Assembly: GCA_037576195.1 (NCBI GenBank)
Contig: CM075101.1
Location: 2,604,001 to 2,668,000, forward strand
From: Phytoseiulus persimilis
Taxonomy: Eukaryota; Arthropoda; Arachnida; Mesostigmata; Phytoseiidae
Reading direction: 5' to 3'
Length of the DNA stretch: 64,000 bases
Part shown: positions 10,840-24,582 of the stretch, one piece after another
Numbering within the stretch: position 1 is the first letter of the stretch
How the letters are laid out: each line of letters begins with the position of its first letter
Translations under genes and position numbers: made by a program
The notes under the pieces: model-generated
Told to the model about the DNA's origin: nothing
Databases searched by the model: none
Seen by the model: the letters and a program-made list of their open reading frames with translations, nothing else

Positions 10840-12162
10840 TTCATCGCTGTATTGCCACGTCCCGAACTATGCGAACTGTTATTTGCCGATGACCTGGTGC
10901 TGATGGCACAGTCCATGAGAAACATGGAGCGGTTATTGGAAGTTGTATAAGAATTCGGAGAAGAAATGGGACTCCGATTTAACCCCGATAAAAGCGCGAT
11001 TGTAGAATTTGCAAAAGTAAAAGACTCAGAATCGGAGGAAATACTTCGAATACAGAACCAACAGATACCGGTTCTCGACCGGTACAAATACCTAGGAATC
11101 ACGCTCTGCAACGAGAAAAATTACCTCCGGGAACAGGAAAATATCTGGGAGGAAAAAGCAGAGAAAGTGATCAGACAAATGCACGCCAAGTCGCTGTGGA
11201 GATTCAACAGATTTGAAGTCACAAAGATACAATGGGAAAACACAGCAGTCTCAGCACTAACGTATGCAAACTCGGTTACAACCATGCCCGTCAAATTGCG
11301 GAAACGGCTCGAAAACCTGCAACGCGAAACAGGACGGTGGGCCTTGGGACAACCGAACGCGAACACCGCCGTCGAATTCATAGACGGAGAACTAGAATGG
11401 TCACCCTTCGAGGCACGCGAAACGAAAGCGAAACTGTATGTACTCTGCCAGAATAAGCGAAATGAATGAAGTCAGGTGGCCAAAAGCGATTCATACCATG
11501 CTGGAGATCACAAAGACGGAAACCTCATCGAAGAAAAGAATCAACCAAGTTAAGAAACGATTCAGAGCCAGGAATTGAAAGAACTATCAACCAGCGAGGC
11601 GAAGATGGGTCTCAGAAGCTACAAGAAATATGTTGAAGAGACGCTAAATAACAAGCTGGATAAGGAATGGCGAAAGGGTATGTCGGAAAAGAGAACGCTT
11701 GACCGATATCGCAATTTCAAAAAAGCTCGAGGAAATATCGAACACATATATGATAACAGTAGAGGCAGTCGACTGCTCGCGAACGCCAGAGCGGGATGTC
11801 TACAGACAAGGAAATACAGGTCAAGATACATGGACATCGAAGCGATCTGCCAACGGTGCGGAAGGGAGGACGAAACTATGGAACATGTGCTTCTTGAATG
11901 CGAAGAAATCCCAGATGCTGAGTGTACAATACAGAAAAGACTAGCACTACACGAAGAGAGCACACCAAGAATGATACTCGACACCAAGAGAATACTTGAG
12001 AAGTGGGAACGGAAAAACGACCCAGACCGTATGCCCGAGAAAAAATAATAACCGCACCGTCGACCAGCTGAGTCATCGCCTCGTATTAAGGGTCTTCAGT
12101 TATATTTGGAATCAAAATACAGCATGACGATGGTCAATAAACAATCAATCAATCAATCAACT
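10840..12162 (+). mobile_element. 5'-truncated non-LTR retrotransposon (reverse transcriptase end, C-terminal CCHC domain, CAAT tail)
   Basis: The plus-strand reading has the reverse transcriptase catalytic block LLFADDLVLMAQ (about 10878-10913), then a stop, then a thumb/connection region in 10966-11469 (MGLRFNPDKSAI, YKYLGITL, LQRETGRWALG). A further frame at 11575-12048 has YDNSRGSRL and the motif CQRCGREDETMEHVLLEC. Stops at 10948-10950 and 11467-11469 and a frame change break the ORF. The 3' end carries repeated CAAT (12142-12160). The copy starts just before the FADD block, so the first half of the polymerase and the endonuclease are absent. Confidence 0.88.
12142..12160 (+). repeat. 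(CAAT)n 3' tail of non-LTR element
   Basis: Four tandem copies of CAAT directly follow the AATAAA-containing 3' UTR of the element. This marks its 3' boundary. Confidence 0.8.
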
Positions 12163-15100
12163 TGAATATTCATTAATGGGCCTTCGGAAAAATATTTCAT
12201 TAGGGAATGTGGTTGTCGTCGGCGAGTTTGTCAAGATTTCCGAGCTCCTCATTACGGTTTGGCTGTTGAATTTGACTCGCAGAAACATTTGATGCGGTCT
12301 GCTGCGCCCGTTCGATAGCGAGCGGCAAGTGTTCGACACCATCAAGACTCTCAGCGGGATTCCATGTACGAGTGTCTCCTGAACTCACCGGTAGCGATGA
12401 TGAATTATCGGGACTTCTGAGACTCCTAATCTCCTACATGTCGAGGATCCTTTGTCCCAAGTGAAGAATGGCCGAACTATGCACTTAACAAGAAGCAAAC
12501 TGAGCCAACACATCGGATCCCAGGGAAGTGGGTCTCTTCAGTGGAAGTTTGTTCGCCCCTGAAGCCTGTGTTCCAAAGATGGAGCTCGACACCTTGGGAA
12601 CACACATCGTGCAAAATGTATCGCCAGGTCGGGCGAGATAGCTGTCCTACCCTCTGTCCGAGGAACTCGGGTTGCGTTCGGCTTATTCGTCGGCGAAACC
12701 GGGGAGACGGAGAATCACGATCTATCCAGCACATCGCGAAGTTCGGATACCACTTTGCACGAGAGACTCACGTCTCCGAGTTGGTTGACCAGCGATGCCG
12801 CATTCACAAGAACTAGGGACCTCACCCAGCACGACAGTCGAAAGCCCTTCAGAGCAGAAACCGTAGAGTGGTCGTTCTCGCTCCCGCGGTAGCTGCGATA
12901 GGTACCAATATTTGCATATTCTGGAGGTAACGAGCTGCTTCACGAGCCGGCTGCGTTCTCACTGAGCTCAATTACGAACGGGGATAATGCTCGATCGTAC
13001 CGAGAATACTTATGAGACAGGAGCCCATCAACTTCACTCTCATTGGGCTCGGTGCACGACTGCACGCGATTTTCCCGGAATGGAATCAGACAGCGTGTTA
13101 TTCGACGATGCATCTCCCATCGTCGAGCCACGTTCGTGTTTTAGCTGGTCCGTGTGGAAGTGACAATAAAATCGATGATTGCGTCAGACACACGACCAGC
13201 TCCCTTAATAGTGGCGGACCGCACCGAAGTGCCGCCCTGGGCGACTCAGAAACTCGCCGCCCCCGGGATTCGCCGAGAAACTCCGCCGCCCGCTGATACC
13301 TCCCGGTACAGGAATCGATTTTCTGCCGCCTCTGTGAAAGAGCGCGAGCTCAGCTAGCTTTTCTCTGGATTATTCTTCCATATCCAGTTCCCAGGTGCTG
13401 GGGAGTCGTCAACCGGACTGCCGCTAATGAAGAAAAAGCTTCTATTATCGCACGTCTCGTTGAACTCTCGTTCGCGGTAAGACGATCTTTGTTGGCGGAG
13501 CCGATCAGGCCTAGTTTCTAGCATTCAAGTGCCGCTACTATCTCAGTGGCGACGAATCGATAGGTCATGGTAAGTTCGGGTAGGGTGGGCAGTGTGGAGC
13601 CTATAAATCGTTGATGACGACGAAGCTACCGCACAACACGTTGTCAACATTGGGATCACGAGAGCCTTCGATCTGGAATTCTGGAGCGAAAGCCTGCAGC
13701 ATCTCATAGTCCAGTTGAGTATTGGCCGCGGCCAATTGAGATCGATTGCGGTGTGACTGCCGAGATCAGAGTGCCTCCCCACAGCTCTCAGATCAGTGCG
13801 AATGGAGATCCCGCGTTTTCGGGGAGCGAAGTCGTTCATGGTTCTTGCCCACAAAACAGCCTTCGGACTCGGCCGCGAAGGGAAACACGGGATAGAGACA
13901 CTGGAGGACCTACTATCGGAGAGTTTTCAAGTGTCGGAGATTCGATGAGATCAGCGGCGGGTAAGCCGGTGAGCCTCACAGAACTCGCGAGGAAAGTTCG
14001 CTGCCAAAACCCTCGAAGTCCACAGCCGTTTGAGAGACAGCCTTTGCCGACTGATTCGTGCATCGATTATGGATTCCCTATCCAGAAGCACGAAATGAAG
14101 AGCATCTATTCGCAGAGGCGGGAACGACGAGTGAGCGTGTGCGACATTGAAACAAGATTCTCACTTCATGGGTTCACGAGGGATCGGGCTCTCGCAATCA
14201 CTCGACGTTGTCTCGAGAGTGATGAGCTGGAGGCGAAAACGCCGTTATCAATGCCCACAAATCAATGATCGCCATTTGCGGCAGAGGGAGAGATTAGGTG
14301 AGGAAAGGGTCTGCTCTGAGCGTGACAAGCTCTCGACTCCCCTGCCGGCAGAGCCGAACCTCCATGACGATGGGCAGCTTCAGCCTTCGCAACTCGACGA
14401 GCATCCTCCTCAATACTTTTCAGCCGGAATTTCGCGGAAAGCCGTCGCAAGGGAAAGCTCATACGCCAATTATTGGATTTATTAAATCTCTTCTAGATCC
14501 GATCCTGGAAGGGTCCAACGCGTTTCCTGCTGCATGAATCGTATCTCCATCGGAGGGAGGGGAGACAAATTTCCCCCGTGTTTGCGGATAGAGTCGGATA
14601 GAGTTAATTCCCTATGAATTTCAGGAGGCTCCAACTATATCTCAATCGAATTCCCCGGACGCAAGGCTTCCCTGGTAGGCCTCGCTCCGAACGAGAGAGC
14701 AAAATGAGATAGCTTGCTCATGAGACTTGGCGGACTTTCGCCTGAGCCGATGGGGGTTCCCCTTGCCGAGAATTGATGCGTTTGTGGGCTCTCGTCCCAG
14801 GTCCAATTCGAAGCGGACCGTTAAAGACTTGAGAATCGGAGCTCCGGAGCTTCAAACCTGTCAAGAAATGTTGGCCAACCTCTCTCTGACAGCGCTGCCT
14901 TACTTCGGAAGGTCGGCGCGGCTTCAATCTGCCTACAGACCTCCAACAATGGGGTATCCTGCTCCTCTGAGCAGCGCACAAGCACCGGGAACTCGAATAA
15001 CGGACCAGCTTACCCTGTCACCAGAGGTCGTTTTTCTTCTGTATGGTGCAGCACTGGATTCCCGAATTGATTCATTTCCCGTTGAAACAGGAAGCCTCGT

Positions 15101-18100
15101 CAGGAGACCGCTGGAGAAATAGCGAGACGGGAACCACATTCGATGCGGACAAGGCTTGAAGGTGAAGCCGCCTGGCACGACTGCTGGTTTGTTGCTCGCG
15201 AGGAACGATCGAGGGAGGCCTTTGTTCCACCTAGCGTTCACACTGTCATGGGTGATTTGATTTGCCGCCATGGCCAGGAACCAATTTGTTTCGCTCTTTG
15301 ACTTATGAATCTATAAGGGACCGCAAACGCGCACCGCGGACTCCGCGTAAACAAAAGTAGGCGTCTCCCTCGATGGAGCTTTCACACGGTAGACGGAGTC
15401 CTCTTTGTTCATATCAAATGATGCGTACTTTTCCGATCTGATGGAATGCAGCAAAAAACTTCTTGAATGTCGCGTGCGCGACGTTTTATCCTCATCCCTC
15501 GACGTGTCGCCGTGACTACAATACTAAGCCGCCTGGCAGCGTCGATGATCTCTCAGCGAATGCGTGGAATGGTAAGCTCTCCGTTTTTGATGAGATCCGC
15601 TTTCGGGTCGAAGCTCCCCGCCGCATTATAATACGACAGTACACAGCGAAGAGCTCCAGCGCGAATGATTCCCCGCCAGAATCGCATTTTTTTTGTGCTG
15701 GGGGAGCGAAGCCCGTCTCGTCTTGCAAGGCATGGGAAACGTTTGGGGAGCCTCGATCGATGGTCGGACCTAGTTTCCCGCTGGCTTTCGCAGTGACTCG
15801 AATGGCGCCGCTGAGAGAGTCGCGTTGTGAGAAAGCAGCATGGGTGTCGGGAGTATCGACGATTTAGAGAGCGCAAGGCACTCCGATATTAGAGCTCGCG
15901 GGGGACGTTAACCGTGGGCAGCGAGGCACTCTCTCCTCCAAGTGAGCGGAGGCAAGCTTTTAGAAACTCGACTCTAATCGAATCTCACACAGTCCTGGGA
16001 AAATTCCATTCGCTGACTCCCAAGACGTTGATGAGTGAGTCGAGGTCTTCCGCCGTTGAAGGTAGCTCCTTTGTTACGGACAGCGTTGGAAAGCTATTTT
16101 TGCTGTGACAGTGAGGACTACTATTTGTTGGTGTCTGGGAACTTTTCACTCTGGACTCCGATCACTCACAATGTCAGCTCCTTCGAAGCCTAACGGATGA
16201 GGAATAAATGGGTCGGATGAGGTATTCCACTGACAATAGCAGGAAGGGCCGAACGGTGTTTCACGGAAAATCATCACGGTCAGCAACACTACCTCAACGA
16301 CGCGAAAACCTATGACCCGCGAGTAGAAGCTTGCTCACATGCTGTTGGTCGGGAAGGAAGCCATACATTCCCTGCCCCTGATGATGAGACCTCATCTTCG
16401 GAAAGTCGAAGAGAAGCATGTCGAGAACGAGTTTGTAGGTCAGTGCCCTCTGTCGAGGAGCCCGCTGCAGATTCTGACTCTGATGCGTTTCCTCGCGACG
16501 CTTTCATTCGAGTCTCCACCCGAGTAAGCGCTGTCACGGCGCTGAGACTTGTCAGAAACAAGCAATGGGTTCTATGACTCCAGTGTAGGAGACGCGAGCG
16601 GTCTTCAATTATTCCAGGGATCTGGAGAGGCAGCGACAGCAGACAGATAACCGGCCCGGCCTTCTGCAAGATCGGGAGAACAAACACCACAGTACTCATG
16701 TGACGCGCTGCCTTCACGTAATTAAACAATGTCTTTGTCCGAGTCGTGCAATGACCTGCCTCCACGTCAGCGGAGCTTTTCGGATGCTCGGACAACTTTG
16801 GGGAACTCAGCTCCAATGGTTATCGAATTCCACGCGCTCTCGGAGTCCAGAACTCAAATCTAGAGGGGGGCGAAGCCCGTCATTTGTCAATTCGTCCAAT
16901 TCGGCTCGCAGTTGTCGCCCGGGGTCCAAGTGACTGTCCCCCACTCCCCCGTCAGAGATCCGGATAACCAGACAATCAGACTTCGGTTGAAAGGAATGCC
17001 AGAAATCTCCGAGTCCTCAAACTATGCATCTTCCATGCATCCAAGCTATTTGACTATTCCTGGCCGAGGACCGTTCCTTGCTGATCACTAGCGAAGGATT
17101 GTCAAGGTTGTCATTGCTCAACGCAGACGAGTTTAAATTGGGTTGATCTCCCTAGAATAGCCCTCTGAGAGTAGACTACCTAAACAACAGAGGTACCGCC
17201 CGAGAATTTCGAGAGCTCCACACGTGAGCTTTGTCAGTTCAGAGGAACACTGTTCGGCACGCGACCGATCCGTTCTCGTCGCGGGTCGGGAACTCCCCTT
17301 GGCAGAATGATTTTGGAGATTTCTCAAATCCACGGAACATTCGCTACGCCTCCCTCAGTCGGTGCAGTTCCGGGTCTTTTCCTCGCGTGACGGAAGGAAA
17401 AGATCCCGATTTCGCCGAATCACCCGATCCTGGTCGGAGAACCTCGCACGCGGTCAAAACAAACCGTTTTGCTGGTCACTGGTTTGATGCCTGACTTCGT
17501 TTGTTCTGCGGCTGACAGAGGCAGCAACATGTCGGTACATGACATTCCGGCTCGGACTCGTCGGCTCCAAGACATTTGAGCTCCAAGGATTTCCGGCCCT
17601 GGACATTTCGGGCCTGTATGTTGGCGCCCAGCCGGGACGAGCGATTGATTTTTGTCTCAGACGAGAGTTGATCTCCGATGTGGGGTTGAGCATTGTGCAC
17701 CGCCGAACTTGGGACTCATCCAGGCTTGTTGCGAATCCACTCGGAGTGGAAATGTCCCCTGTCTCTGGGCGATTCAGATTAAAAAAAATATAGGTCATCG
17801 TAGAGCAGCTGACGGCTGTTATGGGGGAGTTGGAGACACTCGAGGCTCCAATGAAGAAAAACTGCGTCAAGCAAAGTGCCCCATTCACAGCTTCGCTGAG
17901 GGGTTTTGTAAGAGCTATTGCGAAATTCACTTTTTGATCAGAAGTATCCAGGGTCGGGATGCCTGTGGCCGAGGTTCAGGATCAAGGTTTACTTCCGAAA
18001 TGAGACAATTTAGCCGGCGTACGATGATATGTTCCCTACCGCACGTGAGGAACGTGAATCTCCGTCGTCCGCGAGCCCTAACGCCGGGTTTCGCTGTATC

Positions 18101-20862
18101 CGATGCTCTCCGACTGGAATCATAAAGGGACCCCCAGAAGTACGGTCAGTGAGTCTGTATGGTCAGGGTGATTCCGGGACCAATATGAGCATTCTTTTAC
18201 GAGTCTGGGAGGGGTGATTCCGGGATCGATCTGGGGATAACCCGCTTCACCGCCTGTGTTCAGCTGTTGATTTCTCGACCCCGCAAACTCGCATCGGGAT
18301 GAAACTTGCCCTGCGAGTAGACTGTAAAGAGGGGTACTTTCAGCAACATCCGAGAGGGCGGTCAGCCTTCTCCTACCGGTTGAGCAAACGAGTTTTCCAT
18401 TCTCCTCGACTGGAGAAAAGGTCTCGGCGACCCCCTTTCAACTTGATAGCCCTTGAAAAGAGCTTAGCAACGTTTTCTTTTTCATCGGCTCCGTAGCTCC
18501 TTGTGGTTCTCGAGACATGAGCATTTCAAGTAATCCAAAATCGAATTTTTTCGGTGGGGCCCTTATGCCGGCGGGCCCTTCGTCGATCCGTCTATTAGAT
18601 GAATTAATTGTTTCGATCTATAGACCCTGGTTGCCTCTCGAGCCGTAGTTTTTCTTCAGATGCGTTCCTCCATGGAATTCGCGAGAAAAACCCGGTAAAA
18701 TCATGGTCTCTGGGAGCGTCCGATATGTTTCACCCATGTCAAAAAGAAATGCCGAAGGGACGAGCCCTCCGACATTTTTCTGCGACGATTTGGTCTAGAG
18801 CAGAACACGGTTTATCGATCGGCTTCCCTGCCCACAAATCTATCCGGTCGGGCAACTTCCTTCTCTCCCAATCCTTCGCGAACACGAGAGACGACCGTTG
18901 TCCCGGCATGATAGCGTAGGTGCGTTCCGCGAATAACGAAAAACTCCGCTCGCTGATCCACAGAGCTGATACTCTCTTCGACTGGGAGTAATTCCGAGAA
19001 TAGACCCAGAGTTCACATACGATCGGAATTCAGAATCGTTACGAAGTCAAACAGTTTTCCTGAACACTTGTCATGTCATTGTTCAGCATGCACTGGAGCC
19101 TCGGATTTGCGTCCTCAACAGAGTTTTGAAGACAAAGATCCTGCTTTTCCGGAGCAATTCGCTGGAACACAGATACGAGACGCTTTTCCGAATAGCTATC
19201 GAGCCCACGGGGACCCCAGGAACGGCTATTTCGAAATTTGTGTCAGAGTAGTCGCATGAATTTTTCATCCCGCTCCAGGCACCGGAGAATTCATTTCGAC
19301 TCGTATGTATGAGTAGTTTGATGCCTTTCCCCATAAGTCAACACGCTCATCAAACCGTCTGGATCAGTGATACTCAACCGGGACCCGCGGCGAACCTCCC
19401 GCGCCTCGACAGGGGTCCATCTCAGTCTTCAGAATCTTCCAGTGGCGATGCCAGTTATGCTCATGAGGACATCACCGATCTCGATGCCATAGCTATCGCG
19501 AGCCAAATCCATTGCATCATTCTCGACTCGGTCCGAAGTCCATGGTCCACGACGAAACTGATTTTGAGAACCACCATAACGATCTAGGTACTCTGGATCT
19601 GCGTCTCCAAACTTCCGTATCTCCATTCTGCCACGATTTTCCTAGAGTCAGCGAAAGCTTGACGTCAGCGAGCTCACGACGAGCGGGGAGCTGTCATTCG
19701 AGTGCATGTATCAGAAATCTGTTACAACGAAACTTGTCCGAACGAAATTGGATTGCAACGAAGATTGCTTCTGATTTCGATCGGCCATCCGCCGGGTCAA
19801 GGTGGAAGAAGCCTCGTCAATCAAAGGATCCCTCACACCAAAGGACTTCTTCGTTCGATCGCTCCGTAGAGGCCATGTTGTGGAGCTTTCCCTACAAAGA
19901 AGGGATCCTGATGCTCTATGCTCCGTAGAGCCGTGAGTCATGATATTCCGAAGTTCCAGCAGCGTAGGTCGTCGCTTCAAACAAATTCGAGAACGCTCCC
20001 AATCGATATATTCTCGTGGACGCTGCAACTTCCAAACATACGACGTGCACCTCTCCTCACCATTGGAGTCGGTGACGCCGATGGGAAAGCGTTGAGTCCA
20101 CGCCTCCTCTTCCGCAATGTGCCACCGTTGTATTGAAGAAGCAGCTTAGCAAGAAGCCCAGAGCATTCCATTCCATAACTTGGGTAACAACGGATCTTTC
20201 CTGTCCAATAGACACGTACTAAAATTGCTTCATCGAAGCTCACGGTCTCGTTTTACAATCCAGTCTGAGAATAGTTCCTCCAGGAAGACTCGTCTGCAAC
20301 AGGAGTCGTGCGAAACTAACTGCAATCTGTCTTAGGAGGAACGAGTCCCCGGTTTTATTTCCGGAATCTCCATGGGAATCCACTCAGTCCCAGGCCATTC
20401 ATGTATTGGTAATATCTCATCCTCGAGCTCGCATCGGAAATCCACGTGCCTCGTTTTAGCGCGTTGGAGCGAAATCCGTACGACGAATCAAGTTCTCGGT
20501 GCGCGGCGAGTTTCTGATAACGAATTTCAGAGCACGCTCATTAAATGCAATCTGTTCGTTTGTCCACGCGTGCACGACGGGCTCCCACACCAATGATCGT
20601 ATCGACCTGGAATTCGATCCCAGCTGTGGACTGAGCACACAAACCAATCTCACCCATCTCTCACTTGGAAACCCATCGTCTTCGAGCAGCTGACGTAATT
20701 TATTTGTCTGAGGTGACAGCTCTCAATCGCACTCAAAGAAGTACCATCACATTGATAATGGATGAGCAGTCGTTTGGAGCGCAGATTTGAACTCCGGGAT
20801 CCATGATATCACCTTTGCAACGTGTATTGGGAGAGCAAGTGATCTCGTCAGATCGTACGTGT
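12163..20862. other. no gene seen; minisatellite units at 18165
   Basis: Open frames reach 168-171 codons (13753-14268 plus, 16816-16310 minus) but show no domain, and overlapping frames are equally open. This is expected by chance in sequence of this composition. Confidence 0.45.
18165..18235 (+). repeat. minisatellite-like repeat, two units of about 46 bp
   Basis: The block GTGATTCCGGGA occurs at about 18168 and 18214, with ATTCTTTTACGAGTCTGGGA between. The same wording recurs in the array near 24040-24200, so the two loci belong to one family. Confidence 0.6.
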
Positions 20863-21264
20863 CAGGGGTGGGCAAAGCGCGGGACGCGACTGGACCCATA
20901 GTATTTAAGCTTCGACTCAAGCGCTCAAGTTCGCCAAATTGCTACCATGGAAGCAGAGATTCGAAATTCTCTACGCTCTTTCCCACCCTGGGAGAGCCCC
21001 CTCACCTTGGTGGACGAGTGAGTCGCGTTTTCAGTTTTCGTTAGTCACATCGACGTTTTGTGATATTTCTGGAGCTCAGATTCTTCTTCTCGCCGAGGAA
21101 ACAATTCCTGAGTTTGGAACCTCATTCTCACCGGATGTCGCCCTTCGGAGACATGTGATGGAGCCCATACGTTCTCTGTAGCGGCCCGTGAGTTTGCACG
21201 GCCGCGATGGTCCTCTGCTTTACGGCTCGCGAGCCAGATGGCCGCACCAAGTTGCCCACGCCTG
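20863..21264 (+). mobile_element. non-autonomous hAT-type DNA transposon (MITE), 402 bp, copy 1
   Basis: It begins CAGGGGTGGGCAAAGCG and ends GTTGCCCACGCCTG, imperfect terminal inverted repeats of the hAT type. The flanking 8-mers GTACGTGT (20855-20862) and GTATGTAT (21265-21272) match at 6 of 8, both differences being transitions, as expected for an aged 8-bp target duplication. Internal blocks, such as GGACGAGTGAGTCG and CACATCGA, align with the copy at 25623-26048. There is no transposase, so it would need one in trans. Confidence 0.85.
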
Positions 21265-23799
21265 GTATGTATGAACGCATTGAGTCCATGCGGAGCGCCC
21301 TTTGAGGGCCGAACAATAATCCAAACGAACATTCTCGCTACTATCTTCCGAGTAAATGCTATTGATGGAATCATTTAAAGAGTGCTTAAACTCTCAATCT
21401 TCTATGGGTCGTTCGATGCAAGATTTTGCCACGTGCCTTTCCCGATCGCGATCGTTTCTGTGCTCCCACACGCCTCAGAGCTCAAGATCGACCGTCGAAA
21501 CCTGGTTAGATATGCAAGTCCAACGATTCTGCTGAGTTTCCACCGAGGTCTGAGTGAGCAGACACTTCCTCCGCTATAGATTATCGGTCGCTTCGGGGCG
21601 CTCTGCACGCTGCGGGGCGATTCTACGTCGATAGAATTGGCTACGAAAGTTTCAACTCGAAGCTTGACATAGCTATCGTTTTCTACGAGGACTCAGCGAA
21701 CATCGTGTTCATCGTCGTGAGCTATGAAGCTCAAGTTCGGCGCAAAGCCCAACATATCCCCCTCTAAGATTCGGCTCGGAGATGGTAGCGGCCACTCGAA
21801 ATTTCCGACCTGGAACCCGCTGAGATCTTCTATCCATGGGCCTCCAACCGATTGCGATGAGTGGAGGCAATCGCCGTCGAGATAAACACTTCGTGAACTC
21901 CTCCGTGTCGACTGGAAATTCATTATCGCAGAGAGTGGAATCGAGTTTCTCGCAATGCTTATTTCCTCCCGGAGAGGGAAAGACTTCTCTTGGTGACGAC
22001 TCAAAACAATAGACTGCATTTCGACTGGCGGTGCTGTGAGAGACTTTCAGCTCCATCTCCGTCGAGAACACCGGGACGCTGTGGACTGCAACGGCAAAAC
22101 ATCATGCAGACCCAGCAGCTGAGGCGGGAGACAACTTTTCTGGCCCGAACAAAACGGAATTCCATTCCCCTTGCCACGAGGAATGTTTTGCGTCGCCTCC
22201 GAGGTCGAGTCTCTTCGCGCGAGAATAGCGTAGGCTGAAAAAAGTTGCTCCCTCTCTCTCTCGGGTCAGACATTCGGATGGACTGTTGAGCTTCACGCTC
22301 AGCTGACCACACCACTTTCTCGAGAGTACAGCAAGCAAGTGCCCCACTTGGGCACAGCCACGATGAGGAGTTAATTGATTTACACGTTTACCTCAGCTCA
22401 TCGAGGCTCCCGATATCGACGTGGTCTGGTGGATTTGATGTTCTTTCCAGGGACGACCTCATGGCTGAACGAGCTCCGCTCTACGGAATGAGTCGGATTA
22501 CCCCCTCCGCCCTCTCGCGCGCTCATCAGAACACCCGCATGAGCAGAGAGACCGAAGGAACCGACAGGGATCCTGTGATCATCTTCAGGAGATGAGCTTC
22601 GATTCGGATCAAACGCTGCCGACGGTACCCTCCACTAGGAGAATATGATTCTGGCAAACAGACTTCGTGCGAGGGGAGCGTATGTCAGTCCAACCTCTCA
22701 ACGGGCTCACATGTGTTCAGCTCAGAGTCACCTGTAGATAGTCACAGCCGGGTCGACGTCGAGAAGGACGAAAGCTGTCTGATAAGGAATGTTAGACAAG
22801 GGCGTGGCTGGTCTTCTCCTGCGCATGCTGTATCTAGAAATGCTCAACGACCAAGCATCGAAGAGTTGCGGCTCGCTAGAAGTAAGCACTCCCGCTTCGA
22901 AGGAAAAGGGGGAGGGAACGTTCGCAGTAGAGTGAAGTCTTATTGTTCCGGCTTATTCGTGAGAGAAACTAGACTCGGAAGCTTATTACTCAATCCGATC
23001 AGATTCTGATCCCATTTTCGATGGACTTTGATGGCGATGGGCTTCACGTCTTGACGGTGAACATTACGCCGGCGAAGCCTCCAGCGAGCTTCCAGTAACG
23101 GTCACTCTCTCTGGTGAGCTAACAAGTGGTTGGACCGTCGAGGTCAAATAGGGCATTCCGGTGGTCAGCGATTTGTGCTATCCCAACGTCGTTGTCCCGC
23201 ATTCAGCATTAGTGGTCCGGTCCTGGATACGACGAAAAGGTACAGCGACAAAAACAGAATGGGGTCGCATTCACTGCGACCGTCTACAATGAATCTCAAT
23301 GTGACGGTTCTCCTTAGAGTGCCGCAGTCCTCGATTGTGGGACAGACCGCTTGGAGGGCACAAAGAGATCGAAAGCTGGCTCCTCTTCAATCGCAGATGA
23401 GACCCACAAAAGACTACTCGGCGCTATCGATGGCGATTCGAACAAATAGCGAGGCTTTCAGGTTGTCGGAAGCACGCTCAGACGGCACTCAGTTCACGGG
23501 ACAACCAGCTCATTGCGGGCGCGAGGCTCTTCTCGGTCAAGTATCAACGAGGGACCGTATCATTGGGTGATGTCAATGATAATTTGAATGCCTCCCAGAA
23601 GTCCTCCGACTGATATGGAAATGTCATCAATCAGCTCGCTTCCTTCCCCCTGAGTTTAACTCTCAACACATTCTGTGAGAATGTCAGTTCAGAAGCAAAG
23701 GATAATGAGATGATATCCATAAATCCTTAGTAGGCCCTAAATCCCGCAAATAATGCAGCTTTTCTTCCGTGTTTTTCCCTCGAAAAAATCGCATCAGAT

Positions 23800-23945
23800 G
23801 AGATCGTTGTCTGCGAAGTTTGCTATCTAATGAGCTGCTTTTCTGACGAGTTAGTTATCCGAGAGTTTCAATATCCGATGAGTTCGTTATCAGATGCATT
23901 TTTTCTGAGGAAATTGAAAAAAAAAATGAGTTCGTTATCCGCGGG
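23800..23945 (+). repeat. degenerate short repeats with GATGAGTTCGTTATC core
   Basis: Variants of ATGAGNTCGTTATC recur about five times in 145 bp, separated by T- or A-rich runs. The period is irregular. It lies about 100 bp before the minisatellite-like array at 24040. Confidence 0.45.
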
Positions 23946-24039
23946 ATTTTGGTATATATAATCATCTTCGTCTGTCAATTCGCCCCCCTAATGGTCAGCG
24001 TAGGGCCCAATGATACTGTCCCAGGACTGGGGAAAGTAT

Positions 24040-24200
24040 CCCAGGGTCGATCTGAAGTACTCTCCCGGGTCCGTGGACGTATTCCGGGATCGATCTGAAC
24101 AAGTTTTTTTTCTGGGACTGGGGAGATGATTTCGGAATCGATCTGATCATACTTTCCGGCATCTGATTCGGGGGTCGATCTGAACATTCTTTTCGAGTTT
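24040..24200 (+). repeat. minisatellite-like array, about four units of 37-48 bp
   Basis: The core TCGATCTGA or close variants occur near 24048, 24091, 24139 and 24175, each preceded by a GGGG/CCGGGA-type stretch and followed by A/T-rich sequence. Unit spacing varies, so the array is old. Open frames across it repeat a short QID-type peptide, which is a by-product. Confidence 0.65.
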
Positions 24201-24348
24201 CCATGGAGGTGATTTAGAGGTCGATTCGCCTCTGTGCAAGGGAGAGCAGTCCAACCGCGCGAAGCGCCGCGGATCCCAGTCGCCGAGGGTCGGCTGGTAT
24301 TTCCATATAAAGCTTGATTCTCCCATCTGAACCCGATTCGGGTAGACG

Positions 24349-24582
24349 CTATACCGTTGCCCTTTCACGTCGATCTGAGCAACGTCTTGGGGGCATGAGC
24401 TTCCAGCCTCCCATAAATTCCGCAAACTTCTCCCAATTCGCACTGACCTGACTCTCTAGAGTAGTAAGAGTCGGATTCCCGTGTTCGTGAGCGTTGACGA
24501 GATCCGTCAGAGGGAACAAAACTCGTCCCAGAGCCTGCTCATCAGATATATTCGCGATAGGCCTTCTCCATGGAGCACTCAC
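24349..24582 (-). pseudogene. unidentified protein-like remnant, possibly gag of a retroelement
   Basis: A 78-codon minus-strand frame has EQALGRVLFPLTDLVNAHEH, then TLTTLESQVSANWEKF, helical-looking composition unlike most random frames here. An overlapping shifted frame continues to 24147. No family was recognised. Confidence 0.15.

Noticed and set aside
10966-11469. 167-codon frame as a possible host gene
   Set aside because: Its content (YKYLGITL, LQRETGRWALG) and position after FADD identify it as part of a non-LTR reverse transcriptase.
16310-16816. 168-codon minus-strand frame with a Ser-rich C-terminus
   Set aside because: Low-complexity, no flanking splice or promoter signal that stands out, no recognised domain.
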